A stretch of DNA of 56,129 nucleotides, from NCBI GenBank assembly GCA_037969115.1, contig JBBKWQ010000164.1:1-56129 (forward strand), in the 5' to 3' direction. Under the pieces are notes generated by a model that made no database searches, was not told where the DNA came from, and saw only the letters and a program-made list of their open reading frames with translations. The number at the start of each line of letters is the position of its first letter. The stretch's first letter is position 1. This DNA comes from JBBKWQ01 sp037969115 (lineage in GTDB: Bacteria; Actinomycetota; Acidimicrobiia; Acidimicrobiales; Ilumatobacteraceae). Position numbers and translations under genes: made by a program. Positions 46,984 through 56,129 of this stretch are shown here, piece after piece.

Positions 46984-47949
46984 TCAGGCCTTCGACACTC
47001 GGTCGAGCGAGTCGGCGATCAAGTTGACCGCGATCACGAGCAGGGCGATGGCGAGCGCAGGGAAGATCGACGCCCACCATTGGCCCGCCTGGATCAGTGG
47101 ATAGTTCTTGGCTACGTCCTGGCCCCAGTTCGCCGCAGTGGCATCGCTCGCACTCAGACCGAGGAATGCCAGCGTCGCAACCGTGAAGATGGCATACCCG
47201 ACTCGGACGGTGAACTCGACAACCAGCACGCTCGTGATGTTGGGCAGGATTTCGCGCACCATCACGAACAGCGCGTTCTCGCCGCGGAGCGTCGCCGAGG
47301 TGACGTAGTCGAGCTGCGCTTCCGCCACCACCGCCGACCGCACCGTTCTGGTGACCACGGGTGTGAACAGGATCGCGATGGTCAAGATGATGATGACGTT
47401 CGAGTTACCGAGCGTGACGAGCACCATCAATGCGAGCAGGATCACCGGGATCGAGAGGAACGCCTCCACGATGCGGCTGAGGATCTCGTCGACCATGCCC
47501 CGGAAGTACCCCATGGTCAGCCCGAGCATCGTGCCGGCAGCCACGGACAGGATCGCCGCGACCGGTGCGAGGATCAGGACGGGGCGCGCCCCGTAGATGA
47601 CGCGAGCGAACACGTCGTTGCCGATGCCGTCGGTACCGAACCAGGCGTTGGACGACGGAGCCGTCCGAGCGATCACCGATCCGTCGACGCGCACCACTTC
47701 GTTGGCTCCGTACGAGGTGAAGATCCCGGGTAAGAGCGAGCAGAGAACCCAGAATCCCACCACGACCGCACCGAACATGAACGCCGGACTCTTCAGGAGC
47801 AACGCTCGTCGCTCGGCTTTGACCTTCTTGCGTTCCGCAGCCGGGTCGAAGGCCGGTTCCTCGACAGCATGCTCGGGTTTGATGTTCGGGAAGAGCGGCT
47901 CGTCGATGTCGGCGCCGGTGGCGGGTATGAAGGAATTGTCGTCGGTCAT
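46984..47949 (-). CDS. Opp/Dpp-type ABC transporter permease (DppC-like)
   Basis: A 321-residue permease with a soluble N-terminal 55 residues, a first membrane segment (AFMFGAVVVGFWVLCSLLPGIF) and a large periplasmic loop. Four or five further segments follow. The DppC core GTDGIGNDVFARVIYGAR and the coupling-loop region are present. It overlaps the DppB-like gene by one base. It forms the channel with the 47949-48905 protein. Confidence 0.93.
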   Translation of the reverse strand: MTDDNSFIPATGADIDEPLFPNIKPEHAVEEPAFDPAAERKKVKAERRALLLKSPAFMFGAVVVGFWVLCSLLPGIFTSYGANEVVRVDGSVIARTAPSSNAWFGTDGIGNDVFARVIYGARPVLILAPVAAILSVAAGTMLGLTMGYFRGMVDEILSRIVEAFLSIPVILLALMVLVTLGNSNVIIILTIAILFTPVVTRTVRSAVVAEAQLDYVTSATLRGENALFVMVREILPNITSVLVVEFTVRVGYAIFTVATLAFLGLSASDATAANWGQDVAKNYPLIQAGQWWASIFPALAIALLVIAVNLIADSLDRVSKA

Positions 47950-48905
47950 CAGTTCCTCACATTCAGACGGGCACGCGGATTCATCCAGGCGATCAACAGG
48001 TCGGCGGCGAGCGTGCAGATCATGAAGATGATCGCCACCGTCAACACGCCCACCTGAAGCAGCGGCACGTCCTGCTTACTCGCTGCGTTGAAGATCAGCC
48101 GACCGAGGCCCGGGTAGTTGAACACGATCTCCAGACCGACGAGGCCACCGAAGAGGTAGCCGATCTGGGTACCGATCACCGCGACCGTGGGTTGGAGACC
48201 GTTGCGAAGCACGTGTTTCGTCATGACGGTGCGGGTGGTGAGGCCCTTCATGTACGCCGTACGGGTGTAGTCGGAATCAAGCGCTGCGATCGTGCCGGCT
48301 CGGGTGATACGGGCGATGTAGCCGAAGTAGACGGTCACCACGGAAAGGGCCGGCAGTAGGAGGTACTCGAACTGGGCGAAGAAGCCGGTCCCGTCAGGGA
48401 TGTTCGAGATGGCGGGCAGCCAACCCAGTTTGACCCCGATGACGTACTGCAGGAACACGCCCGACACGAACTCGGGAATCGATGCGCTGGCCAATCCGAG
48501 CGTGACGATCGAGCGGTCGAGGAACGTGTCCTTGCGGCGTGCGGCGACCAACCCGGCGAAGATGCTCACGGGAATCGTCAGGACGAGTGCGAACCCGACG
48601 AGCTTGGTGGAGGCCCACAGTGCATCGCCGACCAAGCCGGACACCGGCTGGCCGGGCACCGAGTAGGCCTCACCGAAGTCGAAGGTGACGAGATCGGTGA
48701 ACTGTCGGCCGAGCTGGGTGGCCAACGGGTCGTCGAATCCGTATCGCTCGGTGAGCGCGTCGACCTGCTCCTGCGGGGCGAACGGTCCGGCGATCTGTCG
48801 TGCCGGATCGGACGGGAAGACCCGCGTGAGCAGGAACAGCACGAAGATCAGGATGAGGAGCGTGACGAGCGACAACGCCACTCTCCGTAGTGCAAAACGA
48901 ACCAT
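47949..48905 (-). CDS. Opp/Dpp-type ABC transporter permease (DppB-like)
   Basis: A 318-residue permease. It starts with a hydrophobic helix and a short RVFPSDPARQIAG motif typical of DppB, then the PGLGRLIFNAASKQDVPLLQ segment near the C-terminus. It begins 63 bp after the substrate-binding protein gene, a gap that contains a strong hairpin. This would let the binding protein be expressed more strongly than the membrane parts. Confidence 0.93.
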   Translation of the reverse strand: MVRFALRRVALSLVTLLILIFVLFLLTRVFPSDPARQIAGPFAPQEQVDALTERYGFDDPLATQLGRQFTDLVTFDFGEAYSVPGQPVSGLVGDALWASTKLVGFALVLTIPVSIFAGLVAARRKDTFLDRSIVTLGLASASIPEFVSGVFLQYVIGVKLGWLPAISNIPDGTGFFAQFEYLLLPALSVVTVYFGYIARITRAGTIAALDSDYTRTAYMKGLTTRTVMTKHVLRNGLQPTVAVIGTQIGYLFGGLVGLEIVFNYPGLGRLIFNAASKQDVPLLQVGVLTVAIIFMICTLAADLLIAWMNPRARLNVRN

Positions 48906-48922
48906 GTGTCCCCCAGATCGAG

Positions 48923-48961
48923 CTGACCGGGCGGGAAGTAACCCCCAACCCGCCCGGTCAG
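48923..48961 (-). terminator. Hairpin between binding-protein and permease genes
   Basis: Perfect 13-bp arms CTGACCGGGCGGG (48923-48935) and CCCGCCCGGTCAG (48949-48961) around a 13-base loop, 7 bases after the binding-protein stop. It probably acts as partial terminator or mRNA 3' stabiliser to raise the binding-protein level, as in many ABC operons. Confidence 0.72.
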
Positions 48962-48968
48962 TAGTTGA

Positions 48969-50723
48969 TTAACCCTTGGTGGCTTTGCTCACGACGAGGT
49001 GGCCGAGGGCCGTGGACTGAACGTTGGCCACGCTGACGTCGTGGCCGGACAGGTAGTTGTAGAAGTACGGGTAGACGCCTGGCACGTCCTCCCAGAGGAT
49101 CTTCTCGATGGCGCCAACCGCAGCCTTCTGGCCATCGACGTCGACCGCCTGCCGGTACTCCGACAGTTTGGCGTCGAATTCCGGACTCGCGTAGTTCGAC
49201 GAGTTCCAGACGCCACCCGTGGCGAGCGCCGAACCGAAATACACGTCGGGAACGGGGCGATGGCCGTAGTCGACGATGCCGAACTCTGCCGAGTTGTCGC
49301 ACGGCAGCGTGTTGTCGTCCGGGTTCGCACCGGGGCACCAGGCAGCACCGTAGAACGTCGAGTTCGACTGAGTGTTGACCGTGAAGTCGAACCCTGCCTC
49401 GGCGGCGTTCTGCTGGATGATCGCAGCGAGCTGGGGAACCTCCTGGATATCGCCCGTGGCGATGGCTGCCGAGATCCCCTCGACACCGGCCTCGGCCAGC
49501 AACGCCTTCGCCTTGTCGATGTCGCGGGTGCGCTGCTCGACGGCGTCGCCGTCGAAGAACGGCAGCGACGAGAGAACGGGGTGGTCGTTGCCAATTTCGG
49601 CCCGGCCGCCCCAGAGCGTGTCGACCATCTGCTGCCGATCGACCGTCCAGGCAACCGCCTGCCGCACGAGTTTGTCGGTGAACTGACCCTGCTGCGTGTT
49701 GAACCACACCTGGCGGTGCGCGGCAGACGGCGGCGAGAGGAGTACGAAATTGGGGTCGTTGAGCAGACCCTCGCCGCCGATCACCGGAACCTGTTGGATC
49801 ACGTCGACGTCGCGGCTCGTCATGGCCGTGACCTGGGTGCCGAGGTCGGCGAAGCCACGCATCACGATGGTGTCGAGAGGGATCTCGCCACCCCACCAGT
49901 TGGGGTTCTTGCTGAACTTGGTCTCGAAGGTCGATGCATCGAAGCTGTCGAGGATCCATGCACCGGTGCCTGCCGGGCGCGCATCGAGCGTGGTGCCGTC
50001 GGCGTAGTCAGCCGGCGTGATGAGTGCCTGCGCGTTGAAGAGCGACACGAGTACCGGGAAGTTGCCGTTGGCCTCGATGAGCGTGAACACCGCCTTGGTC
50101 GGATCGCTGGCGTCGACCGAGCCCTCGCCGATGACGCCGGCGAGGCCTGCGTTGCCCTGCGCTGCGAGGCGGTCCATCGTGGCGGCCACGTCGGCCGAGG
50201 TGAACTCGGTGCCGTCCTGCCACATCACGCCTGGGCGCAGATCGAACGTCCACACACCACCGGTCTCGTCGGGCGACCAACCGGTGGCAAGCGCCGTGTT
50301 CGCGATGTTGCCGTCGGGGCCGAGACCCACGAGGTACTCGAAGCTCTGCGACACCACGCCGTAGGTGCCGACGTCGAGCATGTTCACGGGATCGAGACCC
50401 GAGTTGTTGTCACCGGCGATGAGCGCGATGATCAGATTGCCACCGGTCGTGCCGGACGGCGGTGCACTGGTCCCGCCTTCTGCGGTGGTGCCGGCGGTTG
50501 TTCCGGCGGTTGTTCCGGCCGTGGTGTCGCCGGTGCTCTCGCTGTCGCCGTCACTGCCACACGCTGCGATGATGGCACCCATGAACGGCATCGACAAACC
50601 GACGATCGTGCCACGCTTCACGAAATCGCGGCGGTTGATGCGGCGCTGTGCGTATGCCTCGATCAGGTCGACTTCGACCGGTCCGACGGAGCGACGGGCT
50701 CCGTCAAGAAATTTCCAATCCAT
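48969..50723 (-). CDS. Substrate-binding lipoprotein, family 5, with Tat-type signal
   Basis: A 584-residue SBP_bac_5 protein. The N-terminus has an unusual cytoplasmic segment of about 35 residues, then NRRDFVKRGTIVG (twin-arginine motif), a hydrophobic stretch and lipobox IIAAC, followed by a Thr/Gly-rich repeat linker (TTAGTTAGTTAGTTAEG). The mature domain has GVMWQDGTEFTSADV and GTGAWILDSFD. Peptide-type binding proteins also carry opines, betaines and other small molecules. The ATG at 50723 has GAGGA nearby. It is the first gene of the operon with permeases, ATPase and betaine-aldehyde dehydrogenase. Tat export of the folded protein is possible. Confidence 0.92.
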   Translation of the reverse strand: MDWKFLDGARRSVGPVEVDLIEAYAQRRINRRDFVKRGTIVGLSMPFMGAIIAACGSDGDSESTGDTTAGTTAGTTAGTTAEGGTSAPPSGTTGGNLIIALIAGDNNSGLDPVNMLDVGTYGVVSQSFEYLVGLGPDGNIANTALATGWSPDETGGVWTFDLRPGVMWQDGTEFTSADVAATMDRLAAQGNAGLAGVIGEGSVDASDPTKAVFTLIEANGNFPVLVSLFNAQALITPADYADGTTLDARPAGTGAWILDSFDASTFETKFSKNPNWWGGEIPLDTIVMRGFADLGTQVTAMTSRDVDVIQQVPVIGGEGLLNDPNFVLLSPPSAAHRQVWFNTQQGQFTDKLVRQAVAWTVDRQQMVDTLWGGRAEIGNDHPVLSSLPFFDGDAVEQRTRDIDKAKALLAEAGVEGISAAIATGDIQEVPQLAAIIQQNAAEAGFDFTVNTQSNSTFYGAAWCPGANPDDNTLPCDNSAEFGIVDYGHRPVPDVYFGSALATGGVWNSSNYASPEFDAKLSEYRQAVDVDGQKAAVGAIEKILWEDVPGVYPYFYNYLSGHDVSVANVQSTALGHLVVSKATKG

Positions 50724-50823
50724 TACGTTCCTCCCCTTGAGGTTCACGCGGGAGGCAGAAGTAGTGCACCCCCCGACCCGCGAGACCATAGCCACCTCGC
50801 TGCAACAAGGTCAACACCTCGAA

Positions 50824-50841
50824 CCGGTACGGTCGTACCGG
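50824..50841. promoter_or_regulatory. Perfect palindrome, putative TetR operator before the second ABC operon
   Basis: CCGGTACG-GT-CGTACCGG, perfect 8-bp arms around two bases, 101-118 bases upstream of the binding-protein start. A near copy lies at 37345 before the second mttB operon. The size and symmetry suit a TetR-family dimer. Confidence 0.68.
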
Positions 50842-50864
50842 CAATTACGTTCTGAGTGTGCGGG

Positions 50865-51527
50865 TCATTGATCGCCGCCGCGCCGACGCTGCAATCGGTC
50901 AGACCCGGCGTCGAAGCCCGGCAGCTGGGGTTCGAAGCGCCCGAGCCGTGTGGCCGCCAGACCCATCACCAGCGCCTCGACATCACACCAGTCCCTCGCC
51001 CGCGGTCCCGCCATGTCGCGGTTGTAGGGCTGGTCGAACACGATCACGGTGTTGCCCGCCGCCCGCAACTGCGCCACGTTGTGCGGCGCGTCGTCGATGT
51101 ACGCGTCGGCTTCCACCTGCGGTTTCGCGCCGAGGAAGCACAGATCTCGATACGGAATTCGGTTGCCGTCGAGCCACGTGGCGGTATCGGCGACCGCCTT
51201 GGCATGGCCCCAGTGCACGTAGAGACGGTGCGTGATGATACGGATCCAGATGCCGGCATCGGAGAGCCGCCACAACACGTCGGCGGCGCCCTCGATCAGT
51301 TGCATCGTGCGGAACATGTGGTGTTCCATCACACCGATGCGGTGAAACTCGGCGTACTCGCCGGGGGCGAATCCCCACTCGCTGAAATCCCACGAACGAT
51401 CGAGAGGCATCGATTCGGGATCGACACCGCGGATCTCGGCCATGATCTCGCGAAACCGACGGGTGTGATCGGCGACGACACCGTCGAGATCCACACCGAG
51501 AATGAAATGGTTCGCGTTGGTGGTCAT
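50865..51527 (-). CDS. HAD-fold 5'-nucleotidase (NT5C type)
   Basis: A 220-residue haloacid-dehalogenase-fold phosphatase of the 5'(3')-deoxyribonucleotidase group. Motif I is VDLDGVVAD (nucleophile Asp and acid Asp), motif II is IITHR and motif III/IV is ADAYIDDAPHN. Cap features WDFSEWGF are typical of this group. It probably dephosphorylates nucleotides or small phosphate esters. It is monocistronic, divergent from the next plus-strand gene. Confidence 0.82.
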   Translation of the reverse strand: MTTNANHFILGVDLDGVVADHTRRFREIMAEIRGVDPESMPLDRSWDFSEWGFAPGEYAEFHRIGVMEHHMFRTMQLIEGAADVLWRLSDAGIWIRIITHRLYVHWGHAKAVADTATWLDGNRIPYRDLCFLGAKPQVEADAYIDDAPHNVAQLRAAGNTVIVFDQPYNRDMAGPRARDWCDVEALVMGLAATRLGRFEPQLPGFDAGSDRLQRRRGGDQ

Positions 51528-51753
51528 CTGATCAACCAGTGTTCATGGCGGGACTGCAATATTGCTCTGGAATTCCTCAAGGTGTGCGCATCTCGGCCGA
51601 CTCAATAAGGGTGACACGATACGTCGACGGCGGGCGCGGCCCGCGCCAACCACGACAGATCCAGATCGGATCGGCAGCGAACAGCGAAACCGCCGAGCAC
51701 CGGCGGCGACAGTCCGCCCACACCGTTCCCATTTCGACAAGAATGCGCCAGCA

Positions 51754-52356
51754 ATGAGTCCGGGCATCATCATTCCCGTCGCGATCGTGGTGGTCGTCGT
51801 GCCCATGGCAATCATGATCGCTCATCGTCGTTTCAAGAACGCGAGCTCGTCGGGTGACTTCGACGACAGCGTGCTCGTCTCGTCCGCGCTGCGTCTCACC
51901 AGCGGTGCACTCCGTCCGCTCTCCTCGCCGCCCTGGCGAGCCGTCTACGAGATCGGCACCGACAAGATCGGCGGAACCGATCACGTCTTGATCGGCCCAC
52001 CCGGCATCTTTGCCGTACGAACGTCGCTCGATCCGATGCCGAGCGAGCCGGAAACCGAAGCGAGCCCACAGCGGATCGCGGGCGCTGCAGTTGCACGGGG
52101 CGAGCTCGACGACATCCTGCGACGCTGTGCGCTCTCGTCTCGCACCCTCATCAGTGTGCATTGGGGAGTGTCCGAGTCGAATGAAGTCGAGGTCGATCTC
52201 ATGCCGGGCGTCACGGCCATCGACGGCAGGTCGCTGGCTGACTGGGCAGAGCACCTCCAACCGCTCGCCGATGCTCCTGCACTCTCGCCCGCCCAGGTCG
52301 ACCTCGCATGGCAGACCGTCACCACGGCCATCGGCCGACCGGACCCCCTCGCCTGA
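51754..52356 (+). CDS. Hypothetical membrane-anchored protein
   Basis: A 200-residue protein with an N-terminal transmembrane helix (PGIIIPVAIVVVVVPMAIMIAH) and a cytoplasmic domain. The WRAVYEIGTDKIGGTDHVLIGPPGIFAVRT segment resembles the start of nuclease-related NERD domains, which have strand-rich HVLIGPxGIFxV patterns. Catalytic residues of a NERD nuclease are not clear, so this is tentative. The ATG at 51754 is used. It lies 40 bp before the patatin gene, so both may be cotranscribed. Confidence 0.65.
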   Translation: MSPGIIIPVAIVVVVVPMAIMIAHRRFKNASSSGDFDDSVLVSSALRLTSGALRPLSSPPWRAVYEIGTDKIGGTDHVLIGPPGIFAVRTSLDPMPSEPETEASPQRIAGAAVARGELDDILRRCALSSRTLISVHWGVSESNEVEVDLMPGVTAIDGRSLADWAEHLQPLADAPALSPAQVDLAWQTVTTAIGRPDPLA

Positions 52357-52396
52357 CGGCGCGAGCAGAGCCAAGCACGACCACGACGTCGCCCCG

Positions 52397-53479
<1,083 letters not shown>

Positions 53480-53525
53480 CAGTCGACACGATCACCATCG
53501 ATTCTGCCGACGGAGGACACTCGCC

Positions 53526-54860
53526 ATGGAACGGATGACGCCGGAGGACGCCGCGTTCCTCCATCTCGAAGATCACGTCAGCGCGATGCACAGTGTGACG
53601 GTCGCGGTGTTCGAAGGTCCCGCACCGTCCTTCGACGATTTCCGCAGCAGGGTGGACGGCCGGATACATCTCGTCCCACGGTTTCGTCAACGTGTGGTCG
53701 AGATGCCAATGCACCTCGAACGTCCGGCCTGGGCCGACAGTCCCGAGTTCGACGTCGATTTCCACGTGCGGCACACGGGCATTCCCGAGCCGACGCATCA
53801 ATCACTGCTGAATCTGGTCGAACGGATCATGTCGCAACGTCTCGACCGCGGCAAACCGCTCTGGGAACTCTGGATGGTGTCGGGTCTGGTCGATGGCATG
53901 TGGGCTGTGATCTCCAAGGCTCACCACGCCATGATCGACGGCGTGTCGGGCACCGACCCACTGACGCTGGTGGTCGACACGTTTCGTCGTTCCCGCGGCC
54001 CGGCGCCGATGCCGTGGGACCCTCCGCCCATCCCATCCGCACTCGAGATGGCCGCCGGATCGCTCGCGAGCCTCGCGCTCAATCCCGTCGAGCAGTACCG
54101 CCTGGCGCGCAGCGCTGCCCGGCCCTTCCGCAACCTTCTCAACCGGGCCGCGATCGCACGATCACCGAACAAGTCGCTCGTCGGCGCTGTCGGGCCGCAC
54201 CGGCGTTGGCGCTCGGCCGACATCGAGTTGGGCCTCATTCGTGAGATTCGGACCGCCCACAACGCCACCACCAACGACGTCGTTCTTGCGCTGATCTGTC
54301 GTGGTTTCCAGACGATGTTCGTCGATTCGGGCCAGCCGGTACCCACCCGCATTCGCACGGTCGTTCCGTTCGCCGTCGGTCAGAGTGGCGTGTTCACGAA
54401 CCAGATCGCCTCACAGACGGTCGACCTGCCGACCAACGCCGACAGTTTCGCCAAGATGGTGCACCGGATCACCGCACAGACCACCGGTCCGCGCAACGCC
54501 ACCGCCATCGGCGGCATCGCTCTGCGAGGGCTCGACGGACTCGCCGCGCCGACGCTCGCAGCGCTGGGTCTCCGCCAGGCGACCCGAACGGGTCTGCGAG
54601 CCGGCAACGTCGACACCGCCATCATCAATGCCCCAGGCCCGAGCAAACCGGTCACGCTGCTCGGATCGACGATGAACTGGATCGTTCCGGCGATTCCGCT
54701 CGTCGCCAAGGTGAGAATCGGTGTCGGTGTCATGTCGTACCGCGACAAGATCGTCGTCGGCGTCACCGGCGACCGTGATGCCGAGCTCGAGATCGAGGCG
54801 ATCGCGCTCTCGATCGACGGTGCCGATCGGTCGTTGGCCGACGTGACCTCGACCTCGTGA
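53526..54860 (+). CDS. WS/DGAT family O-acyltransferase (wax ester synthase/diacylglycerol acyltransferase)
   Basis: A 444-residue acyltransferase of the WS/DGAT family. The active-site motif HHxxxDG is present as KAHHAMIDGVSG. Other family blocks are LWELWMVSGL, NDVVLALICRGF and a conserved INAPGPSKPVTLLG near the C-terminus. It forms triacylglycerols or wax esters from acyl-CoA. The start MERMTPEDAAFLHLE is typical. It lies 46 bp after the patatin gene. Confidence 0.92.
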   Translation: MERMTPEDAAFLHLEDHVSAMHSVTVAVFEGPAPSFDDFRSRVDGRIHLVPRFRQRVVEMPMHLERPAWADSPEFDVDFHVRHTGIPEPTHQSLLNLVERIMSQRLDRGKPLWELWMVSGLVDGMWAVISKAHHAMIDGVSGTDPLTLVVDTFRRSRGPAPMPWDPPPIPSALEMAAGSLASLALNPVEQYRLARSAARPFRNLLNRAAIARSPNKSLVGAVGPHRRWRSADIELGLIREIRTAHNATTNDVVLALICRGFQTMFVDSGQPVPTRIRTVVPFAVGQSGVFTNQIASQTVDLPTNADSFAKMVHRITAQTTGPRNATAIGGIALRGLDGLAAPTLAALGLRQATRTGLRAGNVDTAIINAPGPSKPVTLLGSTMNWIVPAIPLVAKVRIGVGVMSYRDKIVVGVTGDRDAELEIEAIALSIDGADRSLADVTSTS

Positions 54861-54887
54861 CACGAGACCGCGACGGTTCCTATCTGT

Positions 54888-55658
54888 TCAGCCGTGCAGG
54901 GCGAGGTAGGCGTCGCAGATCTCGACGAGTCGATTTCGTCCGAAACTCGGCTCGTGGCCGCCGTGCACGACCGTGACGGGAAGGCGCAGCAGCCGCTCCA
55001 TCGTCGCCGCGTAGGCCTCGATGTCCGACCCGTCCAGCTCGTCGAGGAGCGGCCCGTCGTACACTGCGTCGCCTGAGAACAGGGTGCCCGTCTGCTCTTC
55101 CCACAGGCCGATGCTGCCCGCCGAATGGCCGGGGAGGTGCAACACCTCGAAGTGCCGATCGCCGAGATCGACCACGTCACCGTCTTCGAGGATCCGGGTC
55201 GGCGGCGCGGCCACGCGATCGAGCACGGCCGCCGGGAGACCTCCCAACGGCACCGCATCGATGAGCAGCGGCGGGATGTCGTAGCCGGCGTCGCGGTACG
55301 GACCGAGCACCGACTCGGGATAGAGCGCTGCGTCGAGCACGACCAGTCCTGCGGCAGAGAGTTCGGCCTGTTCGGAAGCGTGGATCGCTCGGTGGTCGAA
55401 CTCGTGATGGCCGCCGACGTGATCGCCGTGCACGTGTGTGGCCACGGCGAGCAGCGCTGCGTCGGCGCGCCGGCTCACGTGCGCTGCGAGCGGAGCGAGA
55501 CCGAGTGCGGTGTCGATGACGAGATCGAGATCGCGCCCTTGCACGTGCCACACATTGCAGCGCAGCAGAGGGTGCACATGAGGCTCAGAAACCAAGGCAA
55601 TGGCGTCGGAGACGCGTTCGCGGACGAACCACGGATCGGCGGTCGGAAGGTCGAGCAT
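54888..55658 (-). CDS. Metallo-beta-lactamase-fold hydrolase
   Basis: A 256-residue MBL-fold protein with the metal-binding THVHGDHVGGHHEF motif, LPGHSAGS with its His, the Asp in FSGDAVYD and a late His in VVHGGHEP. This pattern (HxHxDH plus H, D, H) binds two zinc or iron ions. The substrate is unknown. It is convergent with the WS/DGAT gene. Confidence 0.87.
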   Translation of the reverse strand: MLDLPTADPWFVRERVSDAIALVSEPHVHPLLRCNVWHVQGRDLDLVIDTALGLAPLAAHVSRRADAALLAVATHVHGDHVGGHHEFDHRAIHASEQAELSAAGLVVLDAALYPESVLGPYRDAGYDIPPLLIDAVPLGGLPAAVLDRVAAPPTRILEDGDVVDLGDRHFEVLHLPGHSAGSIGLWEEQTGTLFSGDAVYDGPLLDELDGSDIEAYAATMERLLRLPVTVVHGGHEPSFGRNRLVEICDAYLALHG

Positions 55659-55770
55659 CGATGTGAGCGTAAAACGTCGCCGCTCGTTCTTCCGCGCGGC
55701 GATGCGAGCCGACTACTGGCCCGCCGCCGAGGCGTGCTACCCGGAAGAACGGGAGGCGGCTGCGACGCCC

Positions 55771-56129
55771 TCAGCGAAAGAGGTCACGGTTCGAGTCGCG
55801 GATGACCGGCGCCATCGATGCGGTTTCGTCGGGTTCCCACTCCACACCGCGAATGACGGCCACGGGCACGCGGCTCGTGTTGCCTTTCACCATTTCCGCC
55901 GCGGCAGCGAGTTCGTCGACGAGACAGAGTTCCTGCACCCGGAACTCATGACCGTGCGGATCGTGTTGGCCGATGTAGCTGTACAGGGGGTTGATGCCGG
56001 CGACGCCGATCGCGACGTCGGTCTGGCCTTCGCGCCACGGCCGCCCGAACGTGTCACTGATCACCACGGCGGCGTCGACGCCGCGAGCGAGCAGCCCCGC
56101 GCGAATCCGCCGCGCCGACTCGTCGGGGT
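55771..56129 (-). CDS. cofE: Coenzyme F420:L-glutamate ligase, C-terminal part (truncated by window edge)
   Basis: The C-terminal part, about 118 residues, of a CofE/FbiB-type F420-0:gamma-glutamyl ligase. Its upstream portion lies beyond the right edge. The stretches VVISDTFGRPWREGQTDVAIG, IGVAGINPLYSYIGQ, DPHGHEFRVQELCLVDELA and AEMVKGNTSRVPVAVIRG match the family well. It adds glutamates to F420-0 using GTP. F420 is typical of Actinobacteria. Confidence 0.86.
   Translation of the reverse strand, partial: PDESARRIRAGLLARGVDAAVVISDTFGRPWREGQTDVAIGVAGINPLYSYIGQHDPHGHEFRVQELCLVDELAAAAEMVKGNTSRVPVAVIRGVEWEPDETASMAPVIRDSNRDLFR

Noticed and set aside
55659..55770. GC-rich inverted segments as a tRNA or small RNA gene
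   Set aside because: No cloverleaf, anticodon arm or conserved T-loop could be found in this 112-base gap.

Overview
The window is high-GC, densely coded actinobacterial DNA. An F420 ligase gene (cofE), a mycobacterial-type SNF2 helicase, a WS/DGAT acyltransferase, frequent GTG starts and many 4-bp ATGA/GTGA overlaps suggest a marine or soil Acidimicrobiia-like (Ilumatobacter-type) actinobacterium. That placement is an inference from gene content. No rRNA, tRNA, CRISPR array or insertion sequence was seen.

Layout. 1-2.1 kb: N-terminal half of a SNF2-type helicase, cut by the window edge, and a small unknown gene. 2.2-10.0 kb (minus strand): an Opp/Dpp-type ABC importer with a fused permease-ATPase, coupled to a ChbG-like deacetylase and an HI0933-type flavoprotein. 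10.2-12.0 kb (plus): a secreted spondin-domain protein and a phytanoyl-CoA-dioxygenase-like enzyme. 12.0-25.3 kb (minus): one long, tightly packed operon for corrinoid-dependent demethylation: corrinoid protein, DUF1638, PF13769 protein, pterin methyltransferase, ASKHA/2Fe-2S reactivase, MttB-family methyltransferase, MetF-like reductase, DAO-type oxidase, DUF3754 protein, phosphotransferase, DDAH and an MFS transporter. 25.4-28.7 kb: an ornithine-cyclodeaminase/mu-crystallin family enzyme, an IclR regulator and a divergent MFS transporter. 28.7-36.8 kb: folD and fhs, divergent from a selenocysteine formate dehydrogenase operon (catalytic subunit, NuoE-NuoF fusion, iron-sulfur subunit) and an ACT-domain protein. 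37.4-42.1 kb: a second MttB paralogue, a dimethylglycine-dehydrogenase-like protein and a TetR regulator. 42.1-43.5 kb: a GNAT and an SGNH lipoprotein. 43.4-50.7 kb (minus): an ABC importer operon ending in betaine-aldehyde dehydrogenase. 50.9-56.1 kb: ordinary genes (HAD nucleotidase, patatin, WS/DGAT, metallo-beta-lactamase fold, cofE).

How it works together (inference from families). MttB-type enzymes move a methyl group from a quaternary or methylated amine to the corrinoid protein. The ASKHA protein reactivates oxidised corrinoid. The pterin methyltransferase passes the methyl to tetrahydrofolate. The MetF-like protein, FolD and Fhs oxidise it to formate with ATP gain, and formate dehydrogenase makes CO2 and NADH. 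DMGDH/DAO-type flavoenzymes would take the remaining methyls from dimethylglycine or sarcosine-like products.

Four points stand out. (1) The formate dehydrogenase catalytic gene carries an in-frame TGA followed by an E. coli fdhF-like SECIS hairpin. (2) Its N-terminal [4Fe-4S] domain is missing and sits instead at the C-terminus of the third subunit. (3) GTTCCRC half-sites repeated at exactly 18-bp spacing lie before the corrinoid operon, the iclR gene and the fhs/fdh pair, outlining a putative IclR regulon. (4) A GGTACG-GT-CGTACC palindrome lies before both the second mttB operon and the betaine-type ABC operon, outlining a putative TetR regulon.
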